A stretch of 30,496 bases of DNA from contig CAKOMC010000016.1 of the NCBI GenBank assembly GCA_934096535.1, positions 1 to 30,496 of the forward strand, read 5' to 3'. Every line of letters starts with the position of its first letter. The first letter of the stretch is position 1. Below, piece after piece: positions 23,767-30,496 of this stretch. Both the position numbers and the translations under genes were made by a program. The notes beneath the pieces were generated by a model that saw only the letters and a program-made list of their open reading frames with translations, had not been told where the DNA came from and searched no databases. Source of the stretch: an uncultured Bacilli bacterium (lineage in GTDB: Bacteria; Bacillota_I; Bacilli_A; RF39; UBA660).

Positions 23767-24780
23767 ATGAAAAGAATAGCAATTAATGGGTTTGGAAGAA
23801 TTGGACGCTTAGCGTTTAGAGAAATGATTACAAGTAAGGATTTAGATGTCGTAGCAATTAATGATTTAGCAACTGCTGAGGAGTTAGCTTATCTTTTAAA
23901 GTATGATACTAATCACCGTAGTTTTCATGAAAGTCAGATTGGCTTTGATGGTGATTGTCTAGTTATTGCGGGTGTAAAAAAAGTAAAAGTTTATAGCGAG
24001 AAAGATCCTATTAACTTGCCATGGAAGGAATTAGCAATAGATGCAGTACTAGAATGTAGTGGCCATTTTACAAAATATGAAGATGCCTATAAACATATTG
24101 AAGCAGGTGCCAAAAAAGTAGTAATTTCTGCTCCGGGTAAAGGAGATATGAAAACAATTGTTTATAATGTTAATCATTTGACTTTAGATGGTAGTGAGAA
24201 AATAATTTCGGCAGCATCGTGTACAACTAACTGTATGGCTCCCGTTGTTGATGTTATTGAAAAGAATATTGGAATTCTTGGTGGAGCAATGAGTACTGTT
24301 CATGCTTATACCAATGATCAAGCAACATTAGATATTACTCATAATAAAGGAATTTATGCGCGTCGAGGTAGAGCATGTGCTCAAAATATTGTGCCAGCCT
24401 CTACCGGTGCTGCTAGTGCGATTGGAAAGGTTGTACCTTCATTAGATGGCAAGATTGTTGGCAAAGCTTTTAGAGTTCCTGTATCAGATGGTTCAATGAT
24501 AGATTTAACTTTAGAATTAAAAAAGACAGTAACTAAAGAAGAACTTAATAACTTATTTATTAGTAATCAAAATGAAACTTTAAAAGTTACTAATGATCCA
24601 GTGGTTTCAAGCGATTGCATTGGCAAAAAATGTGGAGCAGTTGTCGATTTACTTTCTACTGATGTAATAAATATTGGGGATACCTGTTTGTGTAAAGTGA
24701 TTGCATGGTATGATAATGAAATGGGTTATACTCATCAAATGATTTCTACTTTAAGATATTTTTTGAGTTTGAACAAATAA
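23767..24780 (+). CDS. gap: Glyceraldehyde-3-phosphate dehydrogenase
   Basis: 337 aa, the normal length. It oxidises glyceraldehyde-3-phosphate with phosphate and NAD+ to 1,3-bisphosphoglycerate. The Rossmann start INGFGRIGRLAFR, the active-site SCTTNC (C152), catalytic H179 in STVHAYTNDQ, and the ending WYDNEMGYTHQM are all present. N32-D33 after the second strand points to NAD+ preference. GGAAGG lies upstream of the ATG. It is followed by a terminator, a gene of unknown function and pgk, so lower glycolysis is grouped here without tpi or eno. Confidence 0.97.
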   Translation: MKRIAINGFGRIGRLAFREMITSKDLDVVAINDLATAEELAYLLKYDTNHRSFHESQIGFDGDCLVIAGVKKVKVYSEKDPINLPWKELAIDAVLECSGHFTKYEDAYKHIEAGAKKVVISAPGKGDMKTIVYNVNHLTLDGSEKIISAASCTTNCMAPVVDVIEKNIGILGGAMSTVHAYTNDQATLDITHNKGIYARRGRACAQNIVPASTGAASAIGKVVPSLDGKIVGKAFRVPVSDGSMIDLTLELKKTVTKEELNNLFISNQNETLKVTNDPVVSSDCIGKKCGAVVDLLSTDVINIGDTCLCKVIAWYDNEMGYTHQMISTLRYFLSLNK

Positions 24781-24893
24781 AATTTATATAAATATTATCT
24801 ATAAAAAAATATAAATGTTAAACATGAAATGCGTTTTAATTAAATTTGAATTTAAAGAAATTATTATTAAAAAATTTTGATTGGGTAGCAATT

Positions 24894-24947
24894 AAAGAGG
24901 AGCAATAATATGGTTGCAAAGGCCATTGTTGTTGCACTTCTTTTTTT
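24894..24947 (+). terminator. Long-stem terminator after gap (contains a possible 28-aa ORF)
   Basis: About 20 bases (24894-24913) pair with 24923-24943, with several G-T pairs, one mismatch and one bulge, and are followed by TTTTTTT. The same DNA carries GAGGAG (24897-24902), seven bases, then ATG 24910, opening a hydrophobic 28-codon frame to 24996. The terminator reading is preferred. Confidence 0.65.
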
Positions 24948-25059
24948 GATTTTTGAAAATTACAGTTTTTTTACAGTTTTTTTAAAAGAAATTTGATATA
25001 ATAAAAAAGTAATTAATAATAGAAAGTTAACTATTAGAAAGGTTAAGCTAATTAAATTT

Positions 25060-25590
25060 ATGAATTATGACAGAAATAATGCACGAATGATTGTGATAAC
25101 GGATAATAAAGTCTATTCTGAGGATTGTTCGGAAGAAGTTAATATGGCTAGTTCACCACATTTGGAAATGCTAAAAATAATAGCCCAAAGATTAAAAAAT
25201 GATGGTTATTCGATAATATCATCTAACGAAAATAATGTTATGCAACTAGGTATTTTGGTTGCTAAATCGGTCAAAGGAATTGTTATTCAAGTCTTACCCA
25301 ATCCTTTAACTAATGATACAATTTCTTTGGCTATTTATTATGATGATGGTGGATTAAGCAGTTCTGTTATTGAAAATTTAAAAAAAGTATACAGTGATTT
25401 ACTTTTGGGACAACAAAGTGTTGAAAATGGAAAACCTTATAAACCAATGTTAATAGATGTGGCTATATTTTTTGATAAAGCTTATTTAGGAGCTTATAAT
25501 AATATTGAAAAAGAAGAGGGAACAAAGTGCTTAGCGGTTGAAAGAGTTATTTCAGAGTTACCAGTTAATTATATAAAAGGAAGGAAGTAG
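25060..25590 (+). CDS. Conserved-looking protein of unknown function between gap and pgk, 176 aa
   Basis: I do not recognise a family. It is soluble, with no signal or membrane segment. The alternating pattern (GIVIQVLPNPL, ISLAIYYDDGG, LIDVAIFFDKAYLGAY) suggests an alpha/beta fold. The only Shine-Dalgarno-like sequence (GAAAGG) is too far (17 bases) from ATG 25060, so the start may be wrong or translation weak; it would be well placed for a rare ATT start nine bases upstream. pgk begins three bases after its stop, so the two are co-transcribed from a promoter near the TATAAT at 24995-25000. The position suggests a link to glycolysis or its regulation, but that is only context. Confidence 0.65.
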   Translation: MNYDRNNARMIVITDNKVYSEDCSEEVNMASSPHLEMLKIIAQRLKNDGYSIISSNENNVMQLGILVAKSVKGIVIQVLPNPLTNDTISLAIYYDDGGLSSSVIENLKKVYSDLLLGQQSVENGKPYKPMLIDVAIFFDKAYLGAYNNIEKEEGTKCLAVERVISELPVNYIKGRK

Positions 25591-25593
25591 CAT

Positions 25594-26793
25594 ATGAAGT
25601 GTTTGTTACAAGAGATGGGTGTTTTAAATAAAAGAGTTATTGTGCGTTGTGATTTTAATGTTCCGGTAAAGGATGGAAAAATTTTGGACGATACTAAGAT
25701 AAAAGCATCTTTAGAAACGATTAATTATTTAATTGATAAAAATTGTAAAATTATATTATTATCTCACTTTGGTAAGGTGAAAACCGAAGAAGATAAGAAA
25801 AAGTACAGTTTGCGAATTGTAGCTGAAAGATTAAATGAGTTAGTTAGTAGTAATGTTATTTTTTCGCCAGAGACAAGAAGCAGTTTTTTGGAAATTAAAG
25901 CTATGGAGTTACAACCAAAAGAAATATTGCTAGTTGAAAATACCCGCTTTGAAGATGTACCAAACGGTTTTGAAAGCAATAATGATCCGCAGTTAGCCGC
26001 TTATTTTGCTTCTTTAGGTGATATCTTTGTGTTAGATGCTTTTGCTAGTAGTCATCGTATGCATGCCTCGACTAGTGGTATTGCTAAATTTATTCCTAGT
26101 TGTTTGGGATTTTGCGTTCAAAAAGAAATGGATATGCTAAATAAATATGTTTTAAATCCCGAAATGCCATTTACCATAATTATGGGGGGCGCTAAAATAG
26201 CCGATAAACTACCTTTGATAGAAAAATTATTACCAAAATGTAGTCATATGCTACTTACGGGAGGCCTTGCTAATAGTTGTCTTAAATCTTTAGGCCTTAA
26301 AACGGGGGAATCGCTTGCTACCGTTGATGCAGAAACGCTTATAAAAGTTAAAGATATTTTACGAGAATATAATAAAAAAATTGTTTTACCATTTGATGCC
26401 ATCGTAGGAAAAAAATATGACGAAACATTTGCTGCTAGTAAAGATATCAATAAAATTGAAAATGATGAGATAATTGGTGATATAGGTCCGAAGACTTTGA
26501 AAATTTATAAAAAAATAATTGATGAATCAAAGACTATTTTCATGAATGGAACAGCTGGTATTTATGAAGAACCTAAATATAGTAACGGAACCTTGGAATT
26601 GCTAAATATTATTACATCAAGTATGGCTAAGACTATTGCTGGTGGTGGCGACTGTATTGGGGCAATCGATAAATTTAATATGAAAGATAAGTTTACTTAC
26701 ATTTCAACAGGTGGTGGGGCGACATTGGAGTATATTATAAATGAGAGCCTGCCAGCCATTAATGCTATTGCCGATAAAGAAGAAGTTTTATAA
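25594..26793 (+). CDS. pgk: Phosphoglycerate kinase, divergent
   Basis: 399 aa, usual length. It transfers phosphate from 1,3-bisphosphoglycerate to ADP. N-domain motifs are recognisable: VIVRCDFNVP, LVENTRFE (113-120) and DAFASSHRMHAST (148-160). C-domain motifs are GGAKIADKLPLIEKLL (198-213), LTGGLANS, GGGDCIGA and STGGGATLEYI. Several family signatures are altered: SHLGRPKG becomes SHFGKVKTE, DAFGTAHRAHAS becomes DAFASSHRMHAS, and GPMGVFE becomes GTAGIYEE. The fold and most substrate contacts seem kept, so it is probably active. GGAAG lies six bases before the ATG. It is co-transcribed with the preceding unknown gene. Confidence 0.92.
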   Translation: MKCLLQEMGVLNKRVIVRCDFNVPVKDGKILDDTKIKASLETINYLIDKNCKIILLSHFGKVKTEEDKKKYSLRIVAERLNELVSSNVIFSPETRSSFLEIKAMELQPKEILLVENTRFEDVPNGFESNNDPQLAAYFASLGDIFVLDAFASSHRMHASTSGIAKFIPSCLGFCVQKEMDMLNKYVLNPEMPFTIIMGGAKIADKLPLIEKLLPKCSHMLLTGGLANSCLKSLGLKTGESLATVDAETLIKVKDILREYNKKIVLPFDAIVGKKYDETFAASKDINKIENDEIIGDIGPKTLKIYKKIIDESKTIFMNGTAGIYEEPKYSNGTLELLNIITSSMAKTIAGGGDCIGAIDKFNMKDKFTYISTGGGATLEYIINESLPAINAIADKEEVL

Positions 26794-26947
26794 ATTTTTA
26801 AAAGTTTGAGAAATTTGCAAAAATGATTATAAACCGATGAAGATTGAAAAAAAGATGTGAGTTAAAATAGAAGGTATTTAATAATAATTTGTTTTTATTG
26901 AAGTTTCAAAATGTGAGTCAAATTATAAATAAAAAAGATTACTTTTA

Positions 26948-27003
26948 TTCGACAAATGTTGTCAAAAAATAGTGTGGAATTTTGTAAAAAAAATATTTAT
27001 AAT
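26948..27003 (+). promoter_or_regulatory. spo0A promoter with 0A-box-like inverted repeat
   Basis: The probable promoter is TGGAAT (26975-26980), 17 nt, TATAAT (26998-27003). Eight bases upstream of the -35 lies TTCGACA-aatgt-TGTCAAA (26948-26966). The left arm, read on the minus strand, is a perfect 0A box (TGTCGAA); the right arm differs in one base. This suggests that Spo0A controls its own gene. Confidence 0.5.
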
Positions 27004-27035
27004 GAATATATGTAGTACGAAAAAAGGGAGAAAAT

Positions 27036-27803
27036 ATGATAAATGTACTTATGATAGATGAAGTATCTAGTATTAAGGAATTTACGGAGTTTTTGGATTC
27101 AAAAAGTAGTGCACAGGTTAATATAAAATATAAATACAGTGATGGCTTGGAAGGATTAGAAGCCATTAAGAAACATTTAGATGAAATTGATTGTATTGTG
27201 TTATCTTTAGTTTTACCTTCTTTTGATGGGGTTGGCATTTTAAAATATTTAAAAAACGAAAATATTAATAAACGGGTAATTTTATATACTCATAATACTA
27301 ATTTAGATTTACTTAAATTATTAGGAGATTATAGAATTTTGTTTATCCTTTATAAAGGAACAGATTTAAATTTATTAGAGGATAGGATTCTTGATGTTGG
27401 TAAATTGAAGGCAAAAGATGCTTTGGAAGAAAATAAACCTGTCAAGGAAATGACGAAAGAAATTTCACGATTACTACATGATCTTGGGATGCCTAGTCAC
27501 ATTAAGGGTTATCAATATATTAGAGATTCAATTGAGTTAATGTATAATAATCCCAATGTTTTAGGCGGCATAACCAAAGAAGTTTATCCTTTTATTGCCG
27601 ATAAATATAATACGACACCTTCAAGGGTAGAACGCGCTATTAGACATGCAATCGAAGTTAGTTGGACTCGAGGTGATTATGATTTAATGGAAGAAATATT
27701 TGGACATTCAGTTGATTTTGATAGAGCTAAACCTACTAATTCGGAATTTTTAGCGACAATTGCTGATAAGCTTTGTTTAGAATTTAAAGGCGGTAATAGT
27801 TAA
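27036..27803 (+). CDS. spo0A: Sporulation regulator Spo0A with a non-phosphorylatable receiver
   Basis: 255 aa. Residues 1-120 form a receiver domain and about 140-255 the Spo0A DNA-binding domain, which is strongly conserved: MPSHIKGYQYIRDSIELM, GGITKEVYPFIA, TTPSRVERAIRHAIEVSW and AKPTNSEFLATIADKL. The acidic pair (D8, E9), switch T85 and K107 can be placed, but the phospho-acceptor Asp is replaced by S57 (codon TCT) in CIVLSLVLPSFDG, where Bacillus has VLILDIIMPHLDG. Phosphorelay control as known from Bacillus therefore cannot work at this site. GGGAG lies shortly before the ATG. It is a single-gene unit between pgk and gpmI with an autoregulation candidate upstream. It could be active without phosphorylation, or use another input. 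Confidence 0.92.
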   Translation: MINVLMIDEVSSIKEFTEFLDSKSSAQVNIKYKYSDGLEGLEAIKKHLDEIDCIVLSLVLPSFDGVGILKYLKNENINKRVILYTHNTNLDLLKLLGDYRILFILYKGTDLNLLEDRILDVGKLKAKDALEENKPVKEMTKEISRLLHDLGMPSHIKGYQYIRDSIELMYNNPNVLGGITKEVYPFIADKYNTTPSRVERAIRHAIEVSWTRGDYDLMEEIFGHSVDFDRAKPTNSEFLATIADKLCLEFKGGNS

Positions 27804-27836
27804 CAAATAAGGAAAGTGTATAAAATCTATTTATTT

Positions 27837-27885
27837 AAAAGACATGATGTTTATTATTATGGCTTTTTAGTTTTTCTTTTTTATT
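27837..27885 (+). terminator. Probable terminator after spo0A
   Basis: AAAAG-a-CAT (27837-27845) pairs with ATG-g-CTTTT (27859-27867) around a 13-base loop. Long T-rich runs follow. The stem is weak, but the T tract is very strong. Confidence 0.4.
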
Positions 27886-28295
27886 TTGAGTTTTACTAAC
27901 TTTTTTTCTATTCTTTCTATTCTTTTATTCTTTTTTATTAAATGTTTTTATTTTTATTTGCTTTTTAACAAAATTAAATGATATATGATATTGTATTATG
28001 AGGCAAATTATTCTTAGCAAATTAATCTTATAAAGTTTAAGAAATGATGGAATAAACCTTGAAAAGAATGGGTCTTTTATGATAATATTTGATTGCTAAT
28101 ATAAGAAAAGAGATTGATATAAATTTAGTTTATCATTGTTAAATAATTTTTTTAATGGCTACTTATTAAAGTTGTTTTATTAAAGTGATTAGGCTTGCAA
28201 CAACTGTAGAAAATGTGGGAGTTGTATTTAACAATTAAGGAAGAAAATGGATAAAAAGTTAAGTTTAGTATCAATGTTTATTAGGAGTGATTTTA
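27886..28295 (+). other. Gene-free stretch before gpmI
   Basis: From about 27866 to 27965 the plus strand is almost pure T with scattered C and A. Beyond it lies a promoter candidate, TTGAAA (28059-28064), 18 nt, TAATAT (28083-28088), which would give gpmI a leader of about 200 bases with a small ACAACT/AGTTGT hairpin (28199-28226). No gene is supported here. Confidence 0.35.
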
Positions 28296-29822
28296 ATGAA
28301 AAAAGTATTAACAATAATATTAGATGGTTTTGGACTTCGGAATGCTGTTCATGGTAATGCAGTAAAATTAGCTAAAATGCCAAACTTTAAAAAATTATGG
28401 AATGAATATCCCCATAGTCAGTTACTAGCTAGTGAAAGAGCAGTGGGTTTAGAAAAAGGTCAAATGGGTAATAGTGAAGTCGGTCATACAACAATTGGAG
28501 CTGGTCGTTTAATTAAACAAAACTTTATGGAAATAACTGATTGGTTTAATAAAAAAGAAATTTTAAAAAATGAAAATTTTTTAAAAATGGTTGAATATGC
28601 TAAAGAAAATGATAAGCCAATTCATATGTTAGGATTGCTATCCGATGGTGGTATCCATTCTCATATTAAGTTTAATTTGTGGATGCTTGATTATTTGCAC
28701 CAAATGGGAATTGAAAAAGTTTATGTTCATGCTATTACTGATGGGCGTGATACAGGAACAACTACTAGTCAAAATTATATTGATGAGGCAAACGCTAAGT
28801 TAAAAGAGTATGGTTATAACGAAGTAGCTAGTGTTTGCGGTAGATATTATGCCATGGATAGAGATAAGAAATGGGATAGAACTAAATTATATAGTGATAT
28901 GTTGACTTTAGGAACCGGAGCTAGAGTTAAAAATTTAAAAGAAGCAATTAATTTTTGTTATCAAAAAAATGTTACTGATGAATTTTTACCACCAATTGTG
29001 ATGGAAGACACACCTAAAATACAAGATGGTGATGTTGTTTTATGGATGAATTATCGTCCTGATCGTGCAAAGCAAATTTTACAAGTTTTAACGGATAATA
29101 ATTTTAAAGAATATGACACCATTAAATATAAAAATTTACAGGTGTTTACAATTTATCCAATCGAAGAGGCTAAGAAGTCTTATCATTTTTTAGATACACC
29201 AGATATTGAAAATAGTTTGGGTGTTTACTTAGAAGAGTTGGGATTATCACAAGCTCGTATTGCTGAAACAGAAAAATATGCTCATGTTACTTACTTCTTT
29301 GATGGTGGCAAGGAATATAAGCTAGAAAAATGTGATCGCTATTTAGTTCCTAGTCCTAAAGTTGCTACTTATGATTTAAAACCGGAAATGAGTTGTAAAG
29401 AAGTAACGAAAAAATGTCTAGAATGTTTAGATAAAGATTATGATTTTATTTTAGTTAATTTTGCTAACCCAGATATGGTTGGGCATACTGGTAATTTAGA
29501 GGCAACAATTGAGGCTTTAGAAGTTGTTGATTATTGTTTAGGAAGTATTTATTCTAAAGCTCAAGAAAATGATTATACATTATTTATAATGGCTGATCAT
29601 GGAAACTGTGATTATATGCTTGATGATAATGATAATGTTATAACAACGCATTCTTTATATCCTGTACCTTTTATTGTTACGGATAATAATGTTAAATTAA
29701 AAAATGGCGATTTAACTATGGTTGCTCCGACTATCCTTAAATATATGGATATAGCTTGTCCTCCGGAGATGAAAGATACTGATATCTTGTTTGTTGATGA
29801 AACTTTGGAAAAAGAAAATTAA
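28296..29822 (+). CDS. gpmI: 2,3-bisphosphoglycerate-independent phosphoglycerate mutase
   Basis: 508 aa. It interconverts 3- and 2-phosphoglycerate through a phosphoserine intermediate with two Mn ions. The first metal Asp is in LTIILDGFG (D10), the nucleophile is S60 in GQMGNSEVGH, and substrate and metal residues are in HAITDGRDT, NYRPDRAKQI, NFANPDMVGHTG, ADHGNCD and TTHS. The length matches the family. ATG 28296 follows AGGAG by eight bases; the in-frame GTG 28287 overlaps that RBS and is rejected. Mn dependence makes this enzyme pH-sensitive in sporulating Bacilli, where it contributes to 3-PGA storage in forespores, which fits the spo0A and gerQ context. Confidence 0.96.
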   Translation: MKKVLTIILDGFGLRNAVHGNAVKLAKMPNFKKLWNEYPHSQLLASERAVGLEKGQMGNSEVGHTTIGAGRLIKQNFMEITDWFNKKEILKNENFLKMVEYAKENDKPIHMLGLLSDGGIHSHIKFNLWMLDYLHQMGIEKVYVHAITDGRDTGTTTSQNYIDEANAKLKEYGYNEVASVCGRYYAMDRDKKWDRTKLYSDMLTLGTGARVKNLKEAINFCYQKNVTDEFLPPIVMEDTPKIQDGDVVLWMNYRPDRAKQILQVLTDNNFKEYDTIKYKNLQVFTIYPIEEAKKSYHFLDTPDIENSLGVYLEELGLSQARIAETEKYAHVTYFFDGGKEYKLEKCDRYLVPSPKVATYDLKPEMSCKEVTKKCLECLDKDYDFILVNFANPDMVGHTGNLEATIEALEVVDYCLGSIYSKAQENDYTLFIMADHGNCDYMLDDNDNVITTHSLYPVPFIVTDNNVKLKNGDLTMVAPTILKYMDIACPPEMKDTDILFVDETLEKEN

Positions 29823-29936
29823 TAAATAGAATTTTCATAACTTGTTGTGGAAACGGTAAAATTTGAAAAAAGTATATGAAGATAATTAATTAATAATTGC
29901 TTTTGAGTAGACAAATTGCTTTTAGGTTGCTTTTAG

Positions 29937-29968
29937 AAAGTTCTTATTGTTTGATAGGAACTTTTTTT
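29937..29968 (+). terminator. Intrinsic terminator after gpmI
   Basis: An 11-pair stem AAAGTTCTTAT (29937-29947) / ATAGGAACTTT (29954-29964) with one T-G pair and a six-base loop, then a T run. Three copies of TTGCTTTT (29897, 29916, 29927) lie just before it. Confidence 0.8.
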
Positions 29969-30290
29969 CTTTGCTGGATATGAAAATTTTTCTTTTTTAA
30001 AATTAGATTTTTTTAATTTTTCTTTTTTCAAAGTTTTCTTTTGATATTAGTATTAGTGGTTTGATTAGTTGAATTTTTATTAATAATAAAAAGCATTATA
30101 ATATGTTGTATTAAAAAATAATTATTGTTCTATTAATTGTTATCGATTAATTGCCATTGATTTACTTAATTTTTTAATTTTATTTTCTAATATTATTTTA
30201 AGAAAGATTATTTAAAAAATTGGTTATTGAAATTTAAATTTATGTTGAAAATTAGACTGACAAAATTTAATCAAAAGTTGAAAAAAATGC
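29969..30290. other. AT-rich gene-free stretch upstream of the rpsJ promoter
   Basis: No ORF or strong stem is seen. A TATAAT at 30109-30114 with a weak TTTTTA 17 bases upstream could be a second, distal promoter for the ribosomal protein cluster. ATTAATTG occurs twice about 16 bases apart near 30133-30156. Confidence 0.3.
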
Positions 30291-30320
30291 TTGATTTTCA
30301 GGCGTAATGTATGGTATTAT
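30291..30320 (+). promoter_or_regulatory. Promoter of the rpsJ (S10) operon
   Basis: TTGATT (30291-30296), 18-nt spacer and TATTAT (30315-30320) with an extended TGG. The start site near 30327 gives a leader of about 137 bases. Confidence 0.6.
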
Positions 30321-30326
30321 TTTGAT

Positions 30327-30463
30327 TGTATGACTGCAGGGATGTGTGAGGTTGCTGATACACTAGGCGAGGTTGATTGATAAAAATTAATCAAAATTGT
30401 CGATATCAGGTAATTCATTACGGAGCAAGTCTATACTAGATATAGGCGAAGGGAGGACATATA
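30327..30463 (+). promoter_or_regulatory. Structured S10 operon leader, candidate L4-type autoregulatory site
   Basis: Several stems can be drawn: a closing GACTGC (30332-30337) / GC-a-AGTC (30425-30431); TGTGT / ATACA around 30343-30361; TTGATTGAT / ATTAATCAA (30373-30394); and CTATA / TATAG (30431-30445) just before GGGAGG. A long structured leader in front of rpsJ is known in Firmicutes and linked to feedback by ribosomal protein L4. The assignment is by position and shape only. Confidence 0.45.
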
Positions 30464-30496
30464 ATGTCAAAAATACGCATTAATCTTAAGGCATAT
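30464..30496 (+). CDS. rpsJ: 30S ribosomal protein S10, N-terminal fragment cut by the window edge
   Basis: The first 11 codons read MSKIRINLKAY, matching the conserved S10 start (KIRIRLKAYDH in most bacteria). GGGAGG lies seven bases before the ATG. S10 is the first gene of the S10-spc ribosomal protein cluster in Firmicutes, which presumably continues to the right. Confidence 0.85.
   Translation, partial: MSKIRINLKAY

Noticed and set aside
28247..28357. 36-codon frame starting after AAGGAAG and overlapping the gpmI start
   Set aside because: Out of frame with gpmI, ends in a Trp/Cys-rich chance sequence; gpmI has its own AGGAG. A leader peptide cannot be excluded but is not supported.
1..30496. 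CRISPR array, rRNA, tRNA or intact transposase
   Set aside because: No regularly spaced direct repeats, no cloverleaf or rRNA sequence and no transposase-like protein was seen in any frame.

Overview
The window is a very AT-rich chromosomal segment of a low-GC Gram-positive (Firmicutes/Bacilli-type) bacterium. The evidence is rpsF-ssb-rpsR, rplI-dnaB, walJ and rlmH together (the neighbourhood that lies near the replication origin in Bacillus), ftsE-ftsX plus a PcsB-like M23 protein, whiA, and two sporulation-lineage genes (gerQ and spo0A). TGA is used as a stop codon, for example at the dnaB and walJ ends, so this is the standard bacterial code and not the mycoplasma code. The gene content fits an uncultured gut-type Bacilli lineage related to Erysipelotrichales/RF39/RFN20. 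That placement is inference. No rRNA, tRNA, CRISPR array or intact insertion sequence was seen.

Layout: (1) 1-1811 is an accessory region. It holds the upstream region of a leftward gene outside the window, two tandem copies of a small non-coding RNA gene (each with promoter, start-site dyad, internal hairpin and terminator), a third inverted partial copy in the leader of a leftward 59-codon ORF, and a leftward surface protein with an InlB-type repeat. (2) 1901-4887 carries an XRE repressor, an HExxH metallopeptidase (DUF4932-like) with its own operator-like promoter, and a YfcC-type transporter. (3) 5051-6190 is the rpsF-ssb-rpsR operon with a structured leader. (4) 6464-11116 is a tightly coupled operon rplI-dnaB-M23 peptidase-walJ-rlmH. 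(5) 11141-15620 holds ung, a LemA-family gene, a metallo-beta-lactamase-fold hydrolase, gerQ, a YitT-family protein and a serine hydrolase. (6) 15662-18548 is ftsE-ftsX-M23 activator. (7) 18549-21641 has whiA and an anchored exported protein of unknown function, with a nested inverted repeat upstream of whiA. (8) 21789-29968 holds a TGS-domain nucleoside kinase and the glycolytic genes gap, a small unknown gene, pgk and gpmI, with spo0A inserted between pgk and gpmI. (9) 29969-30496 is the leader and first codons of rpsJ, the usual start of the large ribosomal protein cluster.

How the genes work together: the core blocks cover translation (S6, S18, L9, S10, RlmH), replication and repair (SSB, DnaB, Ung), cell-wall cutting and division (LysM-G5-M23, FtsEX with its M23 partner, serine hydrolase, WhiA) and lower glycolysis (GAPDH, PGK, GpmI). 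GerQ and Spo0A imply a sporulation or sporulation-derived programme. The Spo0A receiver has serine (S57) where the phosphorylated aspartate should be, while its DNA-binding half is well conserved and 0A-box-like sites sit just upstream of its own promoter.

The observations most worth following are the duplicated small RNA genes with compensatory changes in their terminator stems and GAAC-N4-GTTC dyads at their start sites, the phosphorylation-site-less Spo0A, and the XRE/HExxH protease pair.
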